Of a stretch of DNA of 64,000 nucleotides, positions 1-12,800 are shown in pieces. Positions within the stretch are counted from its first letter, which is position 1, and each line of letters opens with the position of its first letter. The notes under the pieces are model-generated. The model was given only the letters and a program-made list of their open reading frames with translations. It searched no databases and was not told the DNA's origin. Made by a program: the position numbers and the translations under genes. The DNA comes from Galeruca laticollis (Eukaryota; Arthropoda; Insecta; Coleoptera; Chrysomelidae): NCBI GenBank assembly GCA_963921935.1, contig OY998180.1, forward strand, positions 48,739,731 to 48,803,730, written 5' to 3'.

Positions 1-260
1 GACGTCATCAGTTTCCTTGAGTTTTTTTATGTACGGCCCCAAATTTTCATAATTTTATCATAAACTTGAAATTTTTCTCACGTATGGACTTTGACAAAAT
101 TTCAGAGAAAATGCGATGATTCTGGATCTTGGGTCACTCTGTTATATAAGAAACGGGAAGACATGGAGACTTCATTTTCGGGATAGAGCATATACGATGC
201 GTGAAATCTCAAAAAAATACACTAAGTAAGAAATTCCCTTTCGGGGGAGGTTTTTTTGGG

Positions 261-272
261 GGGTGGCCACCC
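261..272. other. Perfect 12-bp palindrome GGGTGGCCACCC (representative)
   Basis: GGGTGGCCACCC is self-complementary over its full length. It is present in all monomers of the GGCCACCC class. The other class has GGGTGGCTACCC, which breaks the centre of symmetry. The preceding G run and T-tract make this the only markedly G-rich place in an AT-rich monomer. Confidence 0.7.
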
Positions 273-441
273 TTATTTTTGAAAAAAATGAAATTCCAAC
301 GACGTCATCGGTTTCCTTGAGTTTTTTATATACGGCCCTAAATTTTCATAATTTTATCATAAACTTGAAATTTTTCTCACGTATGGACTTTGACAAAATT
401 TCAGAGAAAATGCGATGATTCTGGATCTTGGGTCACTCTGT

Positions 442-476
442 TATATAAGAAACGGGAAGACATGGAGACTTCATTT
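442..476 (+). promoter_or_regulatory. Core-promoter-like TATA + initiator (representative copy)
   Basis: TATATAAG at 442-449 fits TATAWAAR exactly, and TCATTT at 471-476 fits the insect initiator TCAKTY exactly. The initiator A (473) is 31 bp after the first T of the TATA box, the preferred spacing for insect RNA polymerase II promoters. The same arrangement, with no indel between the two elements, recurs at the same place in most of the 217 monomers (about +142 and +171 from GACGTC). The matches are seen in the sequence; promoter activity is inference. No downstream promoter element matching RGWYVT is visible at +28. Confidence 0.5.
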
Positions 477-1039
477 TCGGGATAGAACATATACGAAGCG
501 TGAAATCTCAAAAAAATACACTAAGTAAGAAATTCCCTTTCGGGGGAGGTTTTTTTGGGGGGTGGCCACCCTTATTTTTGAAAAAAATGAAATTCCAACG
601 ACGTCATCGGTTTCCTTGAGTTTTTTAAATACGGCCCTAAATTTTCATAATTTTATCATAAACTTGAAATTTTTCTCACGTATGGACTTTGACAAAATTT
701 CAGAGAAAATGCGATGATTCTGGATCTTGGGTCACTCTGTTATATAAGAAACGGGAAGACATGGAGACTTCATTTTCGGGATAGAACATATACGAAGCGT
801 GAAATCTCAAAAAAATACACTAAGTAAGAAATTCCCTTTCGGGGGAGGTTTTTTTGGGGGGTGGCCACCCTTATTTTTGAAAAAAATGAAATTCCAACGA
901 CGTCATCGGTTTCCTTGAGTTTTTTATATACGGCCCTAAATTTTCATAATTTTATCTTAAACTTGAAATTTTTCTTAAGTCTGGACATTGACAAATTTTC
1001 AAAGAATATACGTTGATTCTGGATCTTGGGTCACTCTGT

Positions 1040-1074
1040 TATATAAGAAACGGGAAGACATGGAGACTTCATTT
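1040..1074 (+). promoter_or_regulatory. Core-promoter-like TATA + initiator preceding a poly(A)-type signal
   Basis: TATATAAG at 1040-1047 and TCATTT at 1069-1074, with the initiator A at 1071 (31-bp spacing). This monomer is of the AATAAA-bearing class, so the putative start is followed 52 bp later by a polyadenylation hexamer. It represents the most complete promoter-plus-terminator arrangement in the array. Confidence 0.45.
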
Positions 1075-1121
1075 TCGGGATAGAACATATACGAAGCGTG
1101 AAATCTCAAAAAAATACACTA

Positions 1122-1160
1122 AATAAAAAATTCCCTTTCGGGGGTGGTTTTTTTGGGGAG
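1122..1160 (+). terminator. Polyadenylation-like signal: AATAAA plus GT-rich tract
   Basis: AATAAA at 1122-1127 is followed about 12 bp later by GGGGGTGGTTTTTTTGGGG. A hexamer with a GT/T-rich element 10-30 bp downstream is the classic layout of a cleavage and polyadenylation signal. The AATAAA form (CTAAATAAAAAA) occurs in a large share of monomers; the other form (CTAAGTAAGAAA) destroys it. Function is inferred only. Confidence 0.35.
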
Positions 1161-3563
1161 TGGCTACCCTTATTTTTGGAAAAAATGAAATTCCAACGAC
1201 GTCATCGGTTTCCTTGAGTTTTTTTATGTACGGCCCTCAATTTTCACAGTTTTATCTTAAACTTGAAATTTTTAAGTATGGACATTGACAAATTTTCAAA
1301 GAATATGCGTTGATTCTGGATCTTGGGTCACTCTGTTATATAAGAAACTGGAAGACTTGGAGACTTCATTTTCGGGATAGAGTATATACGATGCGTGAAA
1401 TCTCAAAAAATACACTAAATAAAAAATTGCATTTCGGGGGTGGCTACCCTTATTTTTGGAAAAAATGAAATTCCAACGACGTCATCGGTTTCCTTGAGTT
1501 TTTTTATGTACGTCCCTAAATTTTCATAATTTTATCATAAACTTGAAATTTTTCTCACGTATGGACTTTGACAAAATTTCAGAGAAAATGCGATGATTCT
1601 GGATCTTGGGTCACTCTGTTATATAAGAAACTGGAAGACTTGGAGACTTCATTTTCGGGATAGAGTATATACGATGCCTGAAATCTCAAAAAAAACACTA
1701 AATAAAAAATTCCCTTTCGGGGGTGGTTTTTTTGGGGGTTGCTACCCTTATTTTTGGAAAAAATGAAATTCCAACGACGTCATCGGTTTTCTTGAATTTT
1801 TTATGTACGGCTCTAAATTTTCATAATTTTATCATAAACTTGAAATTTTTCTCACGTAAGTACTTTGACAAAATTTCAGAGTAAATGCGATGATTCTGGA
1901 TCTTGGGTCACTCTGTTATATAAGAAACTGGAAGACTTGGAGACTTCATTTTCGGGATAGAGTATATACGATGCCTGAAATCTCAAAAAAAACACTAAAT
2001 AAAAAATTCCCTTTCGGGGGTGGTTTTTTTGGGGGTGGCCACCCTTATTTTTGAAAAAAATGAAATTCCAACGACGTCATCGGTTTCCTTGAGTTTTTCT
2101 ATGTACGGCCCTCAATTTTCACAGTTTTATCTTAAACTTGAAATTTTTCTTAAGTCTGGACATTGACAAATTTTCAAAGAATATACGTTGATTCTGGATC
2201 TTGGGTCACTCTGTTATAAAAGGAACGGGAAGACATGGAGACTTCATTTTCGGGATAGAGCATATACGATCCGTGAAATCTCAAAAAAATACACTAAATA
2301 AAAAATTCCCGTTCGGGGGTGGTTTTTTTGGGGGGTGGCCACCCTTATTTTTGGAAAAAATGAAATTCCAACGACGTCATCGGTTTCCTTGAGTCTTTTA
2401 TGTACGGCCCTAAATTTTCATAATTTTATCATAAACTTGAAATTTTTCTCACGTATGGACTTTGACAAAATTTCAGAGAAAATGCGATGATTCTGGATCT
2501 TGGGTCACTCTGTTATATAAGAAACGGGAAGACATGGAGACTTTATTTTCGGGATAGAGCATATACGATGCGTGAAAACTCAAAAAATACACTAAATAAA
2601 AAATTCCCTTTCGGGGGTGGTTTTTTGGGGGGTGGCTACCCTTATTTTTGGAAAAAATGAAATTCCAACGACGTCATCGGTTTCCTTGAGTCTTTTATGT
2701 ACGGCCCTAAATTTTCATAATTTTATCATAAACTTGAAATTTTTCTCACGTATGGACTTTGACAAAATTTCAGAGAAAATGCGATGATTCTGGATCTTGG
2801 GTCACTCTGTTATATAAGAAACGGGAAGACATGGAGACTTCATTTTCGGGATAGAGCATATACGATGCGTGAAATCTCAAAAAAATACACTAAGTAAGGA
2901 ATTCCCTTTCGGGGGAGGTTTTTTTGGGGGGTGGCCACCCTTATTTTTGAAAAAAATGAATCCAACGACGTCATCGGTTTCCTTGAGTCTTTTATGTACG
3001 GCCCTAAATTTTCATAATTTTATCATAAACTTGAAATTTTTCTCACGTATGGACTTTGACAAAATTTCAGAGAAAATGCGATGATTCTGGATCTTGGGTC
3101 ACTCTGTTATATAAGAAACGGGAAGACATGGAGACTTTATTTTCGGGATAGAGCATATACGATGCGTGAAAACTCAAAAAATACACTAAATAAAAAATTC
3201 CCTTTCGGGGGTGGTTTTTTGGGGGGTGGCTACCCTTATTTTTGGAAAAAATGAAATTCCAACGACGTCATCGGTTTCCTTGAGTCTTTTATGTACGGCC
3301 CTCAATTTTCACAGTTTTATCTTAAACTTGAAATTTTTCTTAAGTCTGGACATTGACAAATTTTCAAAGAATATACGTTGATTCTGGATCTTGGGTCACT
3401 CTGTTATAAAAGAAACGGGAAGACATGGAGACTTCATTTTCGGGATAGAGCATATACGATCCGTGAAATCTCAAAAAAATACACTAAATAAAAAATTCCC
3501 GTTCGGGGGTGGTTTTTTTGGGGGGTAGGCCACCCTTATTTTTGAAAAAAATGAAATTCCAAC

Positions 3564-5958
3564 GACGTCATCAGTTTCCTTGAGTTTTTTTATGTACGGC
3601 CCCAAATTTTCATAATTTTATCATAAACTTGAAATTTTTCTCACGTATGGACTTTGACAAAATTTCAGAGAAAATGCGATGATTCTGGATCTTGGGTCAC
3701 TCTGTTATATAAGAAACGGGAAGACATGGAGACTTCATTTTCGGGATAGAGCATATACGATGCGTGAAATCTCAAAAAAATACACTAAGTAAGAAATTCC
3801 CTTTCGGGGGAGGTTTTTTTGGGGGGTGGCCACCCTTATTTTTGAAAAAAATGAAATTCCAACGACGTCATCGGTTTCCTTGAGTTTTTTATATACGGCC
3901 CTAAATTTTCATAATTTTATCATAAACTTGAAATTTTTCTCACGTATGGACTTTGACAAAATTTCAGAGAAAATGCGATGATTCTGGATCTTGGGTCACT
4001 CTGTTATATAAGAAACGGGAAGACATGGAGACTTCATTTTCGGGATAGAACATATACGAAGCGTGAAATCTCAAAAAAATACACTAAGTAAGAAATTCCC
4101 TTTCGGGGGAGGTTTTTTTGGGGGGTGGCCACCCTTATTTTTGAAAAAAATGAAATTCCAACGACGTCATCGGTTTCCTTGAGTTTTTTATATACGGCCC
4201 TAAATTTTCATAATTTTATCATAAACTTGAAATTTTTCTCACGTATGGACTTTGACAAAATTTCAGAGAAAATGCGATGATTCTGGATCTTGGGTCACTC
4301 TGTTATATAAGAAACGGGAAGACATGGAGATTTCATTTTCGGGATAGAACATATACGAAGCGTGAAATCTCAAAAAAATACACTAAGTAAGAAATTCCCT
4401 TTCGGGGGAGGTTTTTTTGGGGGGTGGCCACCCTTATTTTTGAAAAAAATGAAATTCCAACGACGTCATCGGTTTCCTTGAGTTTTTTATATACGGCCCT
4501 AAATTTTCATAATTTTATCATAAACTTGAAATTTTTCTCACGTATGGACTTTGACAAAATTTCAGAGAAAATGCGATGATTCTGGATCTTGGGTCACTCT
4601 GTTATATAAGAAACGGGAAGACATGGAGACTTCATTTTCGGGATAGAACATATACGAAGCGTGAAATCTCAAAAAAATACACTAAGTAAGAAATTCCCTT
4701 TCGGGGGAGGTTTTTTTGGGGGGTGGCCACCCTTATTTTTGAAAAAAATGAAATTCCAACGACGTCATCAGTTTCCTTGAGTTTTTTTATGTACGGCCCC
4801 AAATTTTCATAATTTTATCATAAACTTGAAATTTTTCTTAAGTCTGGACATTGACAAATTTTCAAAGAATATACGTTGATTCTGGATCTTGGGTCACTCT
4901 GTTATAAAAGAAACGGGAAGACATGGAGACTTCATTTTCGGGATAGAGCATATACGATCCGTGAAATCTCAAAAAAATACACTAAATAAAAAATTCCCGT
5001 TCGGGGGTGGTTTTTTTGGGGGGTAGGCCACCCTTATTTTTGAAAAAAATGAAATTCCAACGACGTCATCAGTTTCCTTGAGTTTTTTTATGTACGGCCC
5101 CAAATTTTCATAATTTTATCATAAACTTGAAATTTTTCTCACGTATGGACTTTGACAAAATTTCAGAGAAAATGCGATGATTCTGGATCTTGGGTCACTC
5201 TGTTATATAAGAAACGGGAAGACATGGAGACTTCATTTTCGGGATAGAGCATATACGATGCGTGAAATCTCAAAAAAATACACTAAGTAAGAAATTCCCT
5301 TTCGGGGGAGGTTTTTTTGGGGGGTGGCCACCCTTATTTTTGAAAAAAATGAAATTCCAACGACGTCATCGGTTTCCTTGAGTTTTTTATATACGGCCCT
5401 AAATTTTCATAATTTTATCATAAACTTGAAATTTTTCTCACGTATGGACTTTGACAAAATTTCAGAGAAAATGCGATGATTCTGGATCTTGGGTCACTCT
5501 GTTATATAAGAAACGGGAAGACATGGAGACTTCATTTTCGGGATAGAACATATACGAAGCGTGAAATCTCAAAAAAATACACTAAGTAAGAAATTCCCTT
5601 TCGGGGGAGGTTTTTTTGGGGGGTGGCCACCCTTATTTTTGAAAAAAATGAAATTCCAACGACGTCATCGGTTTCCTTGAGTTTTTTATATACGGCCCTA
5701 AATTTTCATAATTTTATCATAAACTTGAAATTTTTCTCACGTATGGACTTTGACAAAATTTCAGAGAAAATGCGATGATTCTGGATCTTGGGTCACTCTG
5801 TTATATAAGAAACGGGAAGACATGGAGACTTCATTTTCGGGATAGAACATATACGAAGCGTGAAATCTCAAAAAAATACACTAAGTAAGAAATTCCCTTT
5901 CGGGGGAGGTTTTTTTGGGGGGTGGCCACCCTTATTTTTGAAAAAAATGAAATTCCAA
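3564..5958. repeat. 1498-bp five-monomer tandem duplication
   Basis: The segment starting at 3564 is repeated from 5062, an offset of 1498 bp, for about 900 bp. Both begin with the rare CATCAG variant of the monomer start and CGGCCCCAAAT, then continue through two or more monomers carrying GAACATATACGAAGCG. The same series also opens the window at position 1. The CATCAG marker appears only at 1, 3564, 4761 and 5062. Confidence 0.85.
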
Positions 5959-6557
5959 CGACGTCATCGGTTTCCTTGAGTTTTTTATATACGGCCCTAA
6001 ATTTTCATAATTTTATCTTAAACTTGAAATTTTTCTTAAGTCTGGACATTGACAAATTTTCAAAGAATATACGTTGATTCTGGATCTTGGGTCACTCTGT
6101 TATAAAAGAAACGGGAAGACATGGAGACTTCATTTTCGGGATAGAGCATATACGATGCGTGAAATCTCAAAAAAATACACTAAGTAAGAAATTCCCTTTC
6201 GGGGGAGGTTTTTTTGGGGGGTGGCCACCCTTATTTTTGAAAAAAATGAAATTCCAACGACGTCATCGGTTTCCTTGAGTTTTTTATATACGGCCCTAAA
6301 TTTTCATAATTTTATCTTAAACTTGAAATTTTTCTTAAGTCTGGACATTGACAAATTTTCAAAGAATATACGTTGATTCTGGATCTTGGGTCACTCTGTT
6401 ATATAAGAAACGGGAAGACATGGAGACTTCATTTTCGGGATAGAACATATACGAAGCGTGAAATCTCAAAAAAATACACTAAATAAAAAATTCTCTTTCG
6501 GGGGTGGTTTTTTTGGGGAGTGGCTACCCTTATTTTTGGAAAAAATGAAATTCCAAC

Positions 6558-6837
6558 GACGTCATCGGTTTCCTTGAGTTTTTTTATGTACGGCCCTCAA
6601 TTTTCACAGTTTTATCTTAAACTTGAAATTTTTAAGTATGGACATTGACAAATTTTCAAAGAATATGCGTTGATTCTGGATCTTGGGTCACTCTGTTATA
6701 TAAGAAACTGGAAGACTTGGAGACTTCATTTTCGGGATAGAGTATATACGATGCGTGAAATCTCAAAAAATACACTAAATAAAAAATTGCATTTCGGGGG
6801 TGGCTACCCTTATTTTTGGAAAAAATGAAATTCCAAC
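6558..6837. repeat. Representative monomer lacking 16 bp in the G-rich island
   Basis: Here CGGGGGTGG is followed directly by CTACCC; the intervening tract of seven T and GGGGGGTGG is gone. This unit is 280 bp because it also lacks 3 bp at TTTTTAAGTATGG. About 35 units in the window share the 16-bp loss, including those starting at 1198, 11322, 13392, 14575, 16023, 17188, 30249, 33195, 40004, 45314, 49751, 56287 and 62803. The lost stretch is bounded by a GGGGTGG direct repeat. Confidence 0.9.
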
Positions 6838-9800
6838 GACGTCATCGGTTTCCTTGAGTTTTTTTATGTACGTCCCTAAATTTTCATAATTTTATCATAA
6901 ACTTGAAATTTTTCTCACGTATGGACTTTGACAAAATTTCAGAGAAAATGCGATGATTCTGGATCTTGGGTCACTCTGTTATATAAGAAACTGGAAGACT
7001 TGGAGACTTCATTTTCGGGATAGAGTATATACGATGCCTGAAATCTCAAAAAAAACACTAAATAAAAAATTCCCTTTCGGGGGTGGTTTTTTTGGGGGTT
7101 GCTACCCTTATTTTTGGAAAAAATGAAATTCCAACGACGTCATCGGTTTTCTTGAATTTTTTATGTACGGCTCTAAATTTTCATAATTTTATCATAAACT
7201 TGAAATTTTTCTCACGTAAGTACTTTGACAAAATTTCAGAGTAAATGCGATGATTCTGGATCTTGGGTCACTCTGTTATAAAAGAAACGGGAAGACATGG
7301 AGACTTCATTTTCGGGATAGAGTATATACGATCCGTGAAATCTCAAAAAAATACACTAAATAAAAAATTCCCTTTCGGGGGTGGTTTTTTTGGGGGGTGG
7401 CTACCCTTATTTTTGGAAAAAATGAAATTCCAACGACGTCATCGGTTTCCTTGAGTTTTTCTATGTACGGCCCTCAATTTTCACAGTTTTATCTTAAACT
7501 TGAAATTTTTCTTAAGTCTGGACATTGACAAATTTTCAAAGAATATACGTTGATTTTGGATCTTGGGTCACTCTGTTATAAAAGGAACGGGAAGACATGG
7601 AGACTTCATTTTCGGGATAGAGCATATACGATCCGTGAAATCTCAAAAAAATACACTAAATAAAAAATTCCCGTTCGGGGGTGGTTTTTTTGGGGGGTGG
7701 CCACCCTTATTTTTGGAAAAAATGAAATTCCAACGACGTCATCGGTTTCCTTGAGTTTTTTTATGTACGGCCCTAAATTTTCATAATTTTATCATAAACT
7801 TGAAATTTTTCTCACGTATGGACTTTACATATTTTCAGAGAAAATGCGATGATTCTGGATCTTGAGTTACTCTGTTATATAAGAAACGGAAAGACATGGA
7901 GACTTTATTTCCGGGATAGAGCATATACGATGCGTGAAATCTCAAAAAAATACACTAAATAAAAAATTCCCTTTCGGGGGTGGTTTTTTGGGGGGTGGCT
8001 ACCCTTATTTTTGGAAAAAATGAAATTCCAACGACGTCATCGGTTTCCTTGAGTTTTTTATGTACGGCCCTAAATTTTCATAATTTTATCATAAACTTGA
8101 AATTTTTCTCACGTATGGACTTTACATATTTTCAGAGAAAATGCGATGATTCTGGATCTTGAGTCACTCTGTTACATAAGAAACGAGAAGACATGGAGAC
8201 TTCATTTTCGGGATAGAGCATATACGATGCGTGAAATGTCAAAAAAATACACAAAATAAAAAATTCCCGTTCGGGGGTGGTTTTTTTGGGGGGTGGGCCA
8301 CCCTTATTTTTGAAAAAAATGAAATTCCAACGACGTCATCGGTTTCCTTGAGTTTTTTTATGTACGGCCCTAAATTTTCATAATTTTATCATAAACTTGA
8401 AATTTTTCTCACGTATGGACTTTGACAAAATTTCAGAGAAAATGCGATGATTCTGGATCTTGGGTCACTCTGTTATATAAGAAACTGGAAGTCTTGGAGA
8501 CTTCATTTTCGGGATAGAGTATATACGATGCGTGAAATCTCAAAAAAAACACTAAATAAAAAATTCCCTTTCGGGGGTGGTTTTTTTGGGGGTTGCTACC
8601 CTTATTTTTGGAAAAAATGAAATTCCAACGACGTCATCGGTTTCCTTGAATTTTTCATGTACGGCTCTAAATTTTCATAATTTTATCATAAACTTGAAAT
8701 TTTTCTCACGTAAGTACTTTGACAAAATTTCAGAGTAAATGCGATGATTCTGGATCTTGGGTCACTCTGTTATAAAAGAAACGGGAAGACATGGAGACTT
8801 CATTTTCGGGATAGAGCATATACGATCCGTGAAATCTCAAAAAAATACACTAAATAAAAAATTCCCTTTCGGGGGTGGTTTTTTGGGGGGTGGCTACCCT
8901 TATTTTTGGAAAAAATGAAATTCCAACGACGTCATCGGTTTCCTTGAGTTTTTCTATGTACGGCCCTCAATTTTCACAGTTTTATCTTAAACTTGAAATT
9001 TTTCTTAAGTCTGGACATTGACAAATTTTCAAAGAATATACGTTGATTCTGGATCTTGGGTCACTCTGTTATAAAAGAAACGGGAAGACATGGAGACTTC
9101 GTTTTCGGGATAGAGCATATACGATCCGTGAAATCTCAAAAAAATACACTAAATAAAAAATTCCCGTTCGGGGGTGGTTTTTTTGGGGGGTGGTCACCCT
9201 TATTTTTGGAAAAAATGAAATTCCAACGACGTCATCGGTTTCCTTGAGTTTTTTTATGTACGGCCCTAAATTTTCATAATTTTATCATAAACTTGAAATG
9301 TTTCTCACGTATGGACTTTAACAAAATTTCAGAGAAAATGCGATGATTCTGGATCTTGGGTCACTCTGTTATATAAGAAACGGGAAGACATGGAGACTTC
9401 ATTTTCGGGATAAAGCATATACGATGCGTGAAATCTCAAAAAAATACACTAAGTAAGAAATTCCCTTTCGGGGGAGGTTTTTTTGGGGGGTGGCCACCCT
9501 TATTTTTGAAAAAAATGAAATTCCAACGACGTCATCGGTTTCCTTGAGTTTTTCTATGTACGGCCCTCAATTTTCACAGTTTTATCTTAAACTTGAAATT
9601 TTTCTTAAGTCTGGACATTGACAAATTTTCAAAGAATATACGTTGATTCTGGATCTTGGGTCACTCTGTTATAAATGAAACGGGGAGACATGGAGACTTC
9701 ATTTTCGGGATAGAGCATATACGATCCGTGAAATCTCAAAAAAATACACTAAATAAAAAATTCCCTTTCGGGGGTGTTTTTTTGGGGGGTGGCTACCCTT

Positions 9801-12800
9801 ATTTTTGGAAAAAATGAAATTCCAACGACGTCATCGGTTTCCTTGAGTCTTTTATGTACGGCCCTAAATTTTCATAGTTTTATCATGATTTTGAAATTTT
9901 TCTCACGTATGGACTTTGACAAAATTTCAGAGAAAATGCGATGATTCTGGATCTTGGGTCACTCTGTTATATAAGAAACGGGAAGACATGGAGACTTCAT
10001 TTTCGGGATAGAGCATATACGATGCGTGAAATCTCAAAAAAATACACTAAGTAAGAAATTCCCTTTCGGGGGAGGTTTTTTTGGGGGGTGGCCACCCTTA
10101 TTTTTGAAAAAAATGAAATTCCAACGACGTCATCGGTTTCCTTGAGTCTTTTATGTACGGCCCTAAATTTTCATAATTTTATCATAAACTTGAAATTTTT
10201 CTCACGTATGGACTTTGACAAAATTTCAGAGAAAATGCGATGATTCTGGATCTTGGGTCACTCTGTTATATAAGAAACGGGAAGACATGGAGACTTTATT
10301 TTCGGGATAGAGCATATACGATGCGTGAAATCTCAAAAAATACACTAAATAAAAAATTCCCTTTCGGGGGTGGTTTTTTGGGGGGTGGCTACCCTTATTT
10401 TTGGAAAAAATGAAATTCCAACGACGTCATCGGTTTCCTTGAGTCTTTTATGTACGGCCCTAAATTTTCATAATTTTATCATAAACTTGAAATTTTTCTC
10501 ACGTATGGACTTTGACAAAATTTCAGAGAAAATGCGATGATTCTGGATCTTGGGTCACTCTGTTATATAAGAAACGGGAAGACATGGAGACTTCATTTTC
10601 GGGATAGAGCATATACGATGCGTGAAATCTCAAAAAAATACACTAAGTAAGAAATTCCCTTTCGGGGGAGGTTTTTTTGGGGGGTGGCCACCCTTATTTT
10701 TGAAAAAAATGAAATTCCAACGACGTCATCGGTTTCCTTGAGTTTTTCTATGTACGGCCCTCAATTTTCACAGTTTTATCTTAAACTTGAAATTTTTCTT
10801 AAGTCTGGACATTGACAAATTTTCAAAGAATATACGTTGATTCTGGATCTTGGGTCACTCTGTTATAAAAGAAACGGGAAGACATGGAGACTTCATTTTC
10901 GGGATAGAGCATATACGATCCGTGAAATCTCAAAAAAATACACTAAATAAAAAATTCCCGTTCGGGGGTGGTTTTTTTGGGGGGTAGGCCACCCTTATTT
11001 TTGGAAAAAATGAAATTCAAACGACGTCATCGGTTTCCTTGAGTCTTTTATGTACGGCCCTAAATTTTCATAATTTTATCATAAACTTGAAATTTTTCTC
11101 ACGTATGGACTTTGACAAAATTTCAGAGAAAATGCGATGATTCTGGATCTTGGGTCACTCTGTTATAAAAGAAACGGGAAGACATGGAGACTTCATTTTC
11201 GGGATAGAGCATATACGATCCGTGAAATCTCAAAAAAATACACTAAATAAAAAATTCCCTTTCGGGGGTGGTTTTTTTGGGGAGTGGCTACCCTTATTTT
11301 TGGAAAAAATGAAATTCCAACGACGTCATCGGTTTCCTTGAGTTTTTTTATGTACGGCCCTCAATTTTCACAGTTTTATCTTAAACTTGAAATTTTTCTT
11401 AAGTCTGGACATTGACAAATTTTCAAAGAATATACGTTGATTCTGGATCTTGGGTCACTCTGTTATATAAGAAACTGGAAGACTTGGAGACTTCATTTTC
11501 GGGATAGAGTATATACGATGCGTGAAATCTCAAAAAAATACACTAAATAAAAAATTGCATTTCGGGGGTGGCTACCCTTATTTTTGGAAAAAATGAAATT
11601 CCAACGACGTCATCGGTTTCCTTGAGTTTTTTTATGTACGGCCCTAAATTTTCATAATTTTATCATAAACTTGAAATTTTTCTCACGTATGGACTTTGAC
11701 AAAATTTCAGAGAAAATGCGATGATTCTGGATCTGGGTCACTCTGTTATATAAGAAACTGGAAGACTTGGAGACTTCATTTTCGGGATAGAGTATATACG
11801 ATGCCTGAAATCTCAAAAAAAACACTAAATAAAAAATTCCCTTTCGGGGGTGGTTTTGTTGGGGGTTGCTACCCTTATTTTTGGAAAAAATGAAATTCCA
11901 ACGACGTCATCGGTTTTCTTGATTTTTTTATGTACGGCTCTAAATTTTCATAATTTTATCATAAACTTGAAATTTTTCTCACGTAAGTACTTTGACAAAA
12001 TTTCAGAGTAAATGCGATGATTCTGGATCTTGGGTCACTCTGTTATAACAGAAACGGGAAGACATGGAGACGGGATAGAGCATATACGATCCGTGAAATC
12101 TCAAAAAAATACACTAAATAAAAAATTCCCTTTCGGGGGTGGTTTTTTTGGGGGGTGGCTACCCTTATTTTTGGAAAAAATGAAATTCCAACGACGTCAT
12201 CGGTTTCCTTGAGTTTTTCTATGTACGGCCCTCAATTTTCACAGTTTTATCTTAAACTTGAAATTTTTCTTAAGTCTGGACATTGACAAATTTTCAAAGA
12301 ATATACGTTGATTCTGGATCTTGGGTCACTCTGTTATAAAAGAAACGGGAAGACATGGAGACTTCATTTTCGGGATAGAGCATATACGATCCGTGAAATC
12401 TCAAAAAAATACACTAAATAAAAAATTCCCGTTCGGGGGTGGTTTTTTTGGGGGGTGGCCACCCTTATTTTTGGAAAAAATGAAATTCCAACGACGTCAT
12501 CGGTTTCCTTGAGTTTTTTTATGTACGGCCCTAAATTTTCATAATTTTATCATAAACTTGAAATTTTTCTCACGTATGGACTTTGACATATTTTCAGAGA
12601 AAATGCGATGATTCTGGATCTTGAGTCACTCTGTTACATAAGAAACGAAAAGACATGGAAACTTCATTTTCGGGATAAAGCATATACGATGCGTGAAATG
12701 TCAAAAAAATACACAAAATAAAAAATTCCCGTTCGGGGGTGGTTTTTTTGGGGGGTGGCCACCCTTATTTTTGAAAAAAATGAAATTCCAACGACGTCAT

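Noticed and set aside
1..300. Monomer as an internal dimer of two ~150-bp halves
   Set aside because: Comparing the halves shows only short chance matches such as GCGATGA and ACGATGC; no consistent alignment.
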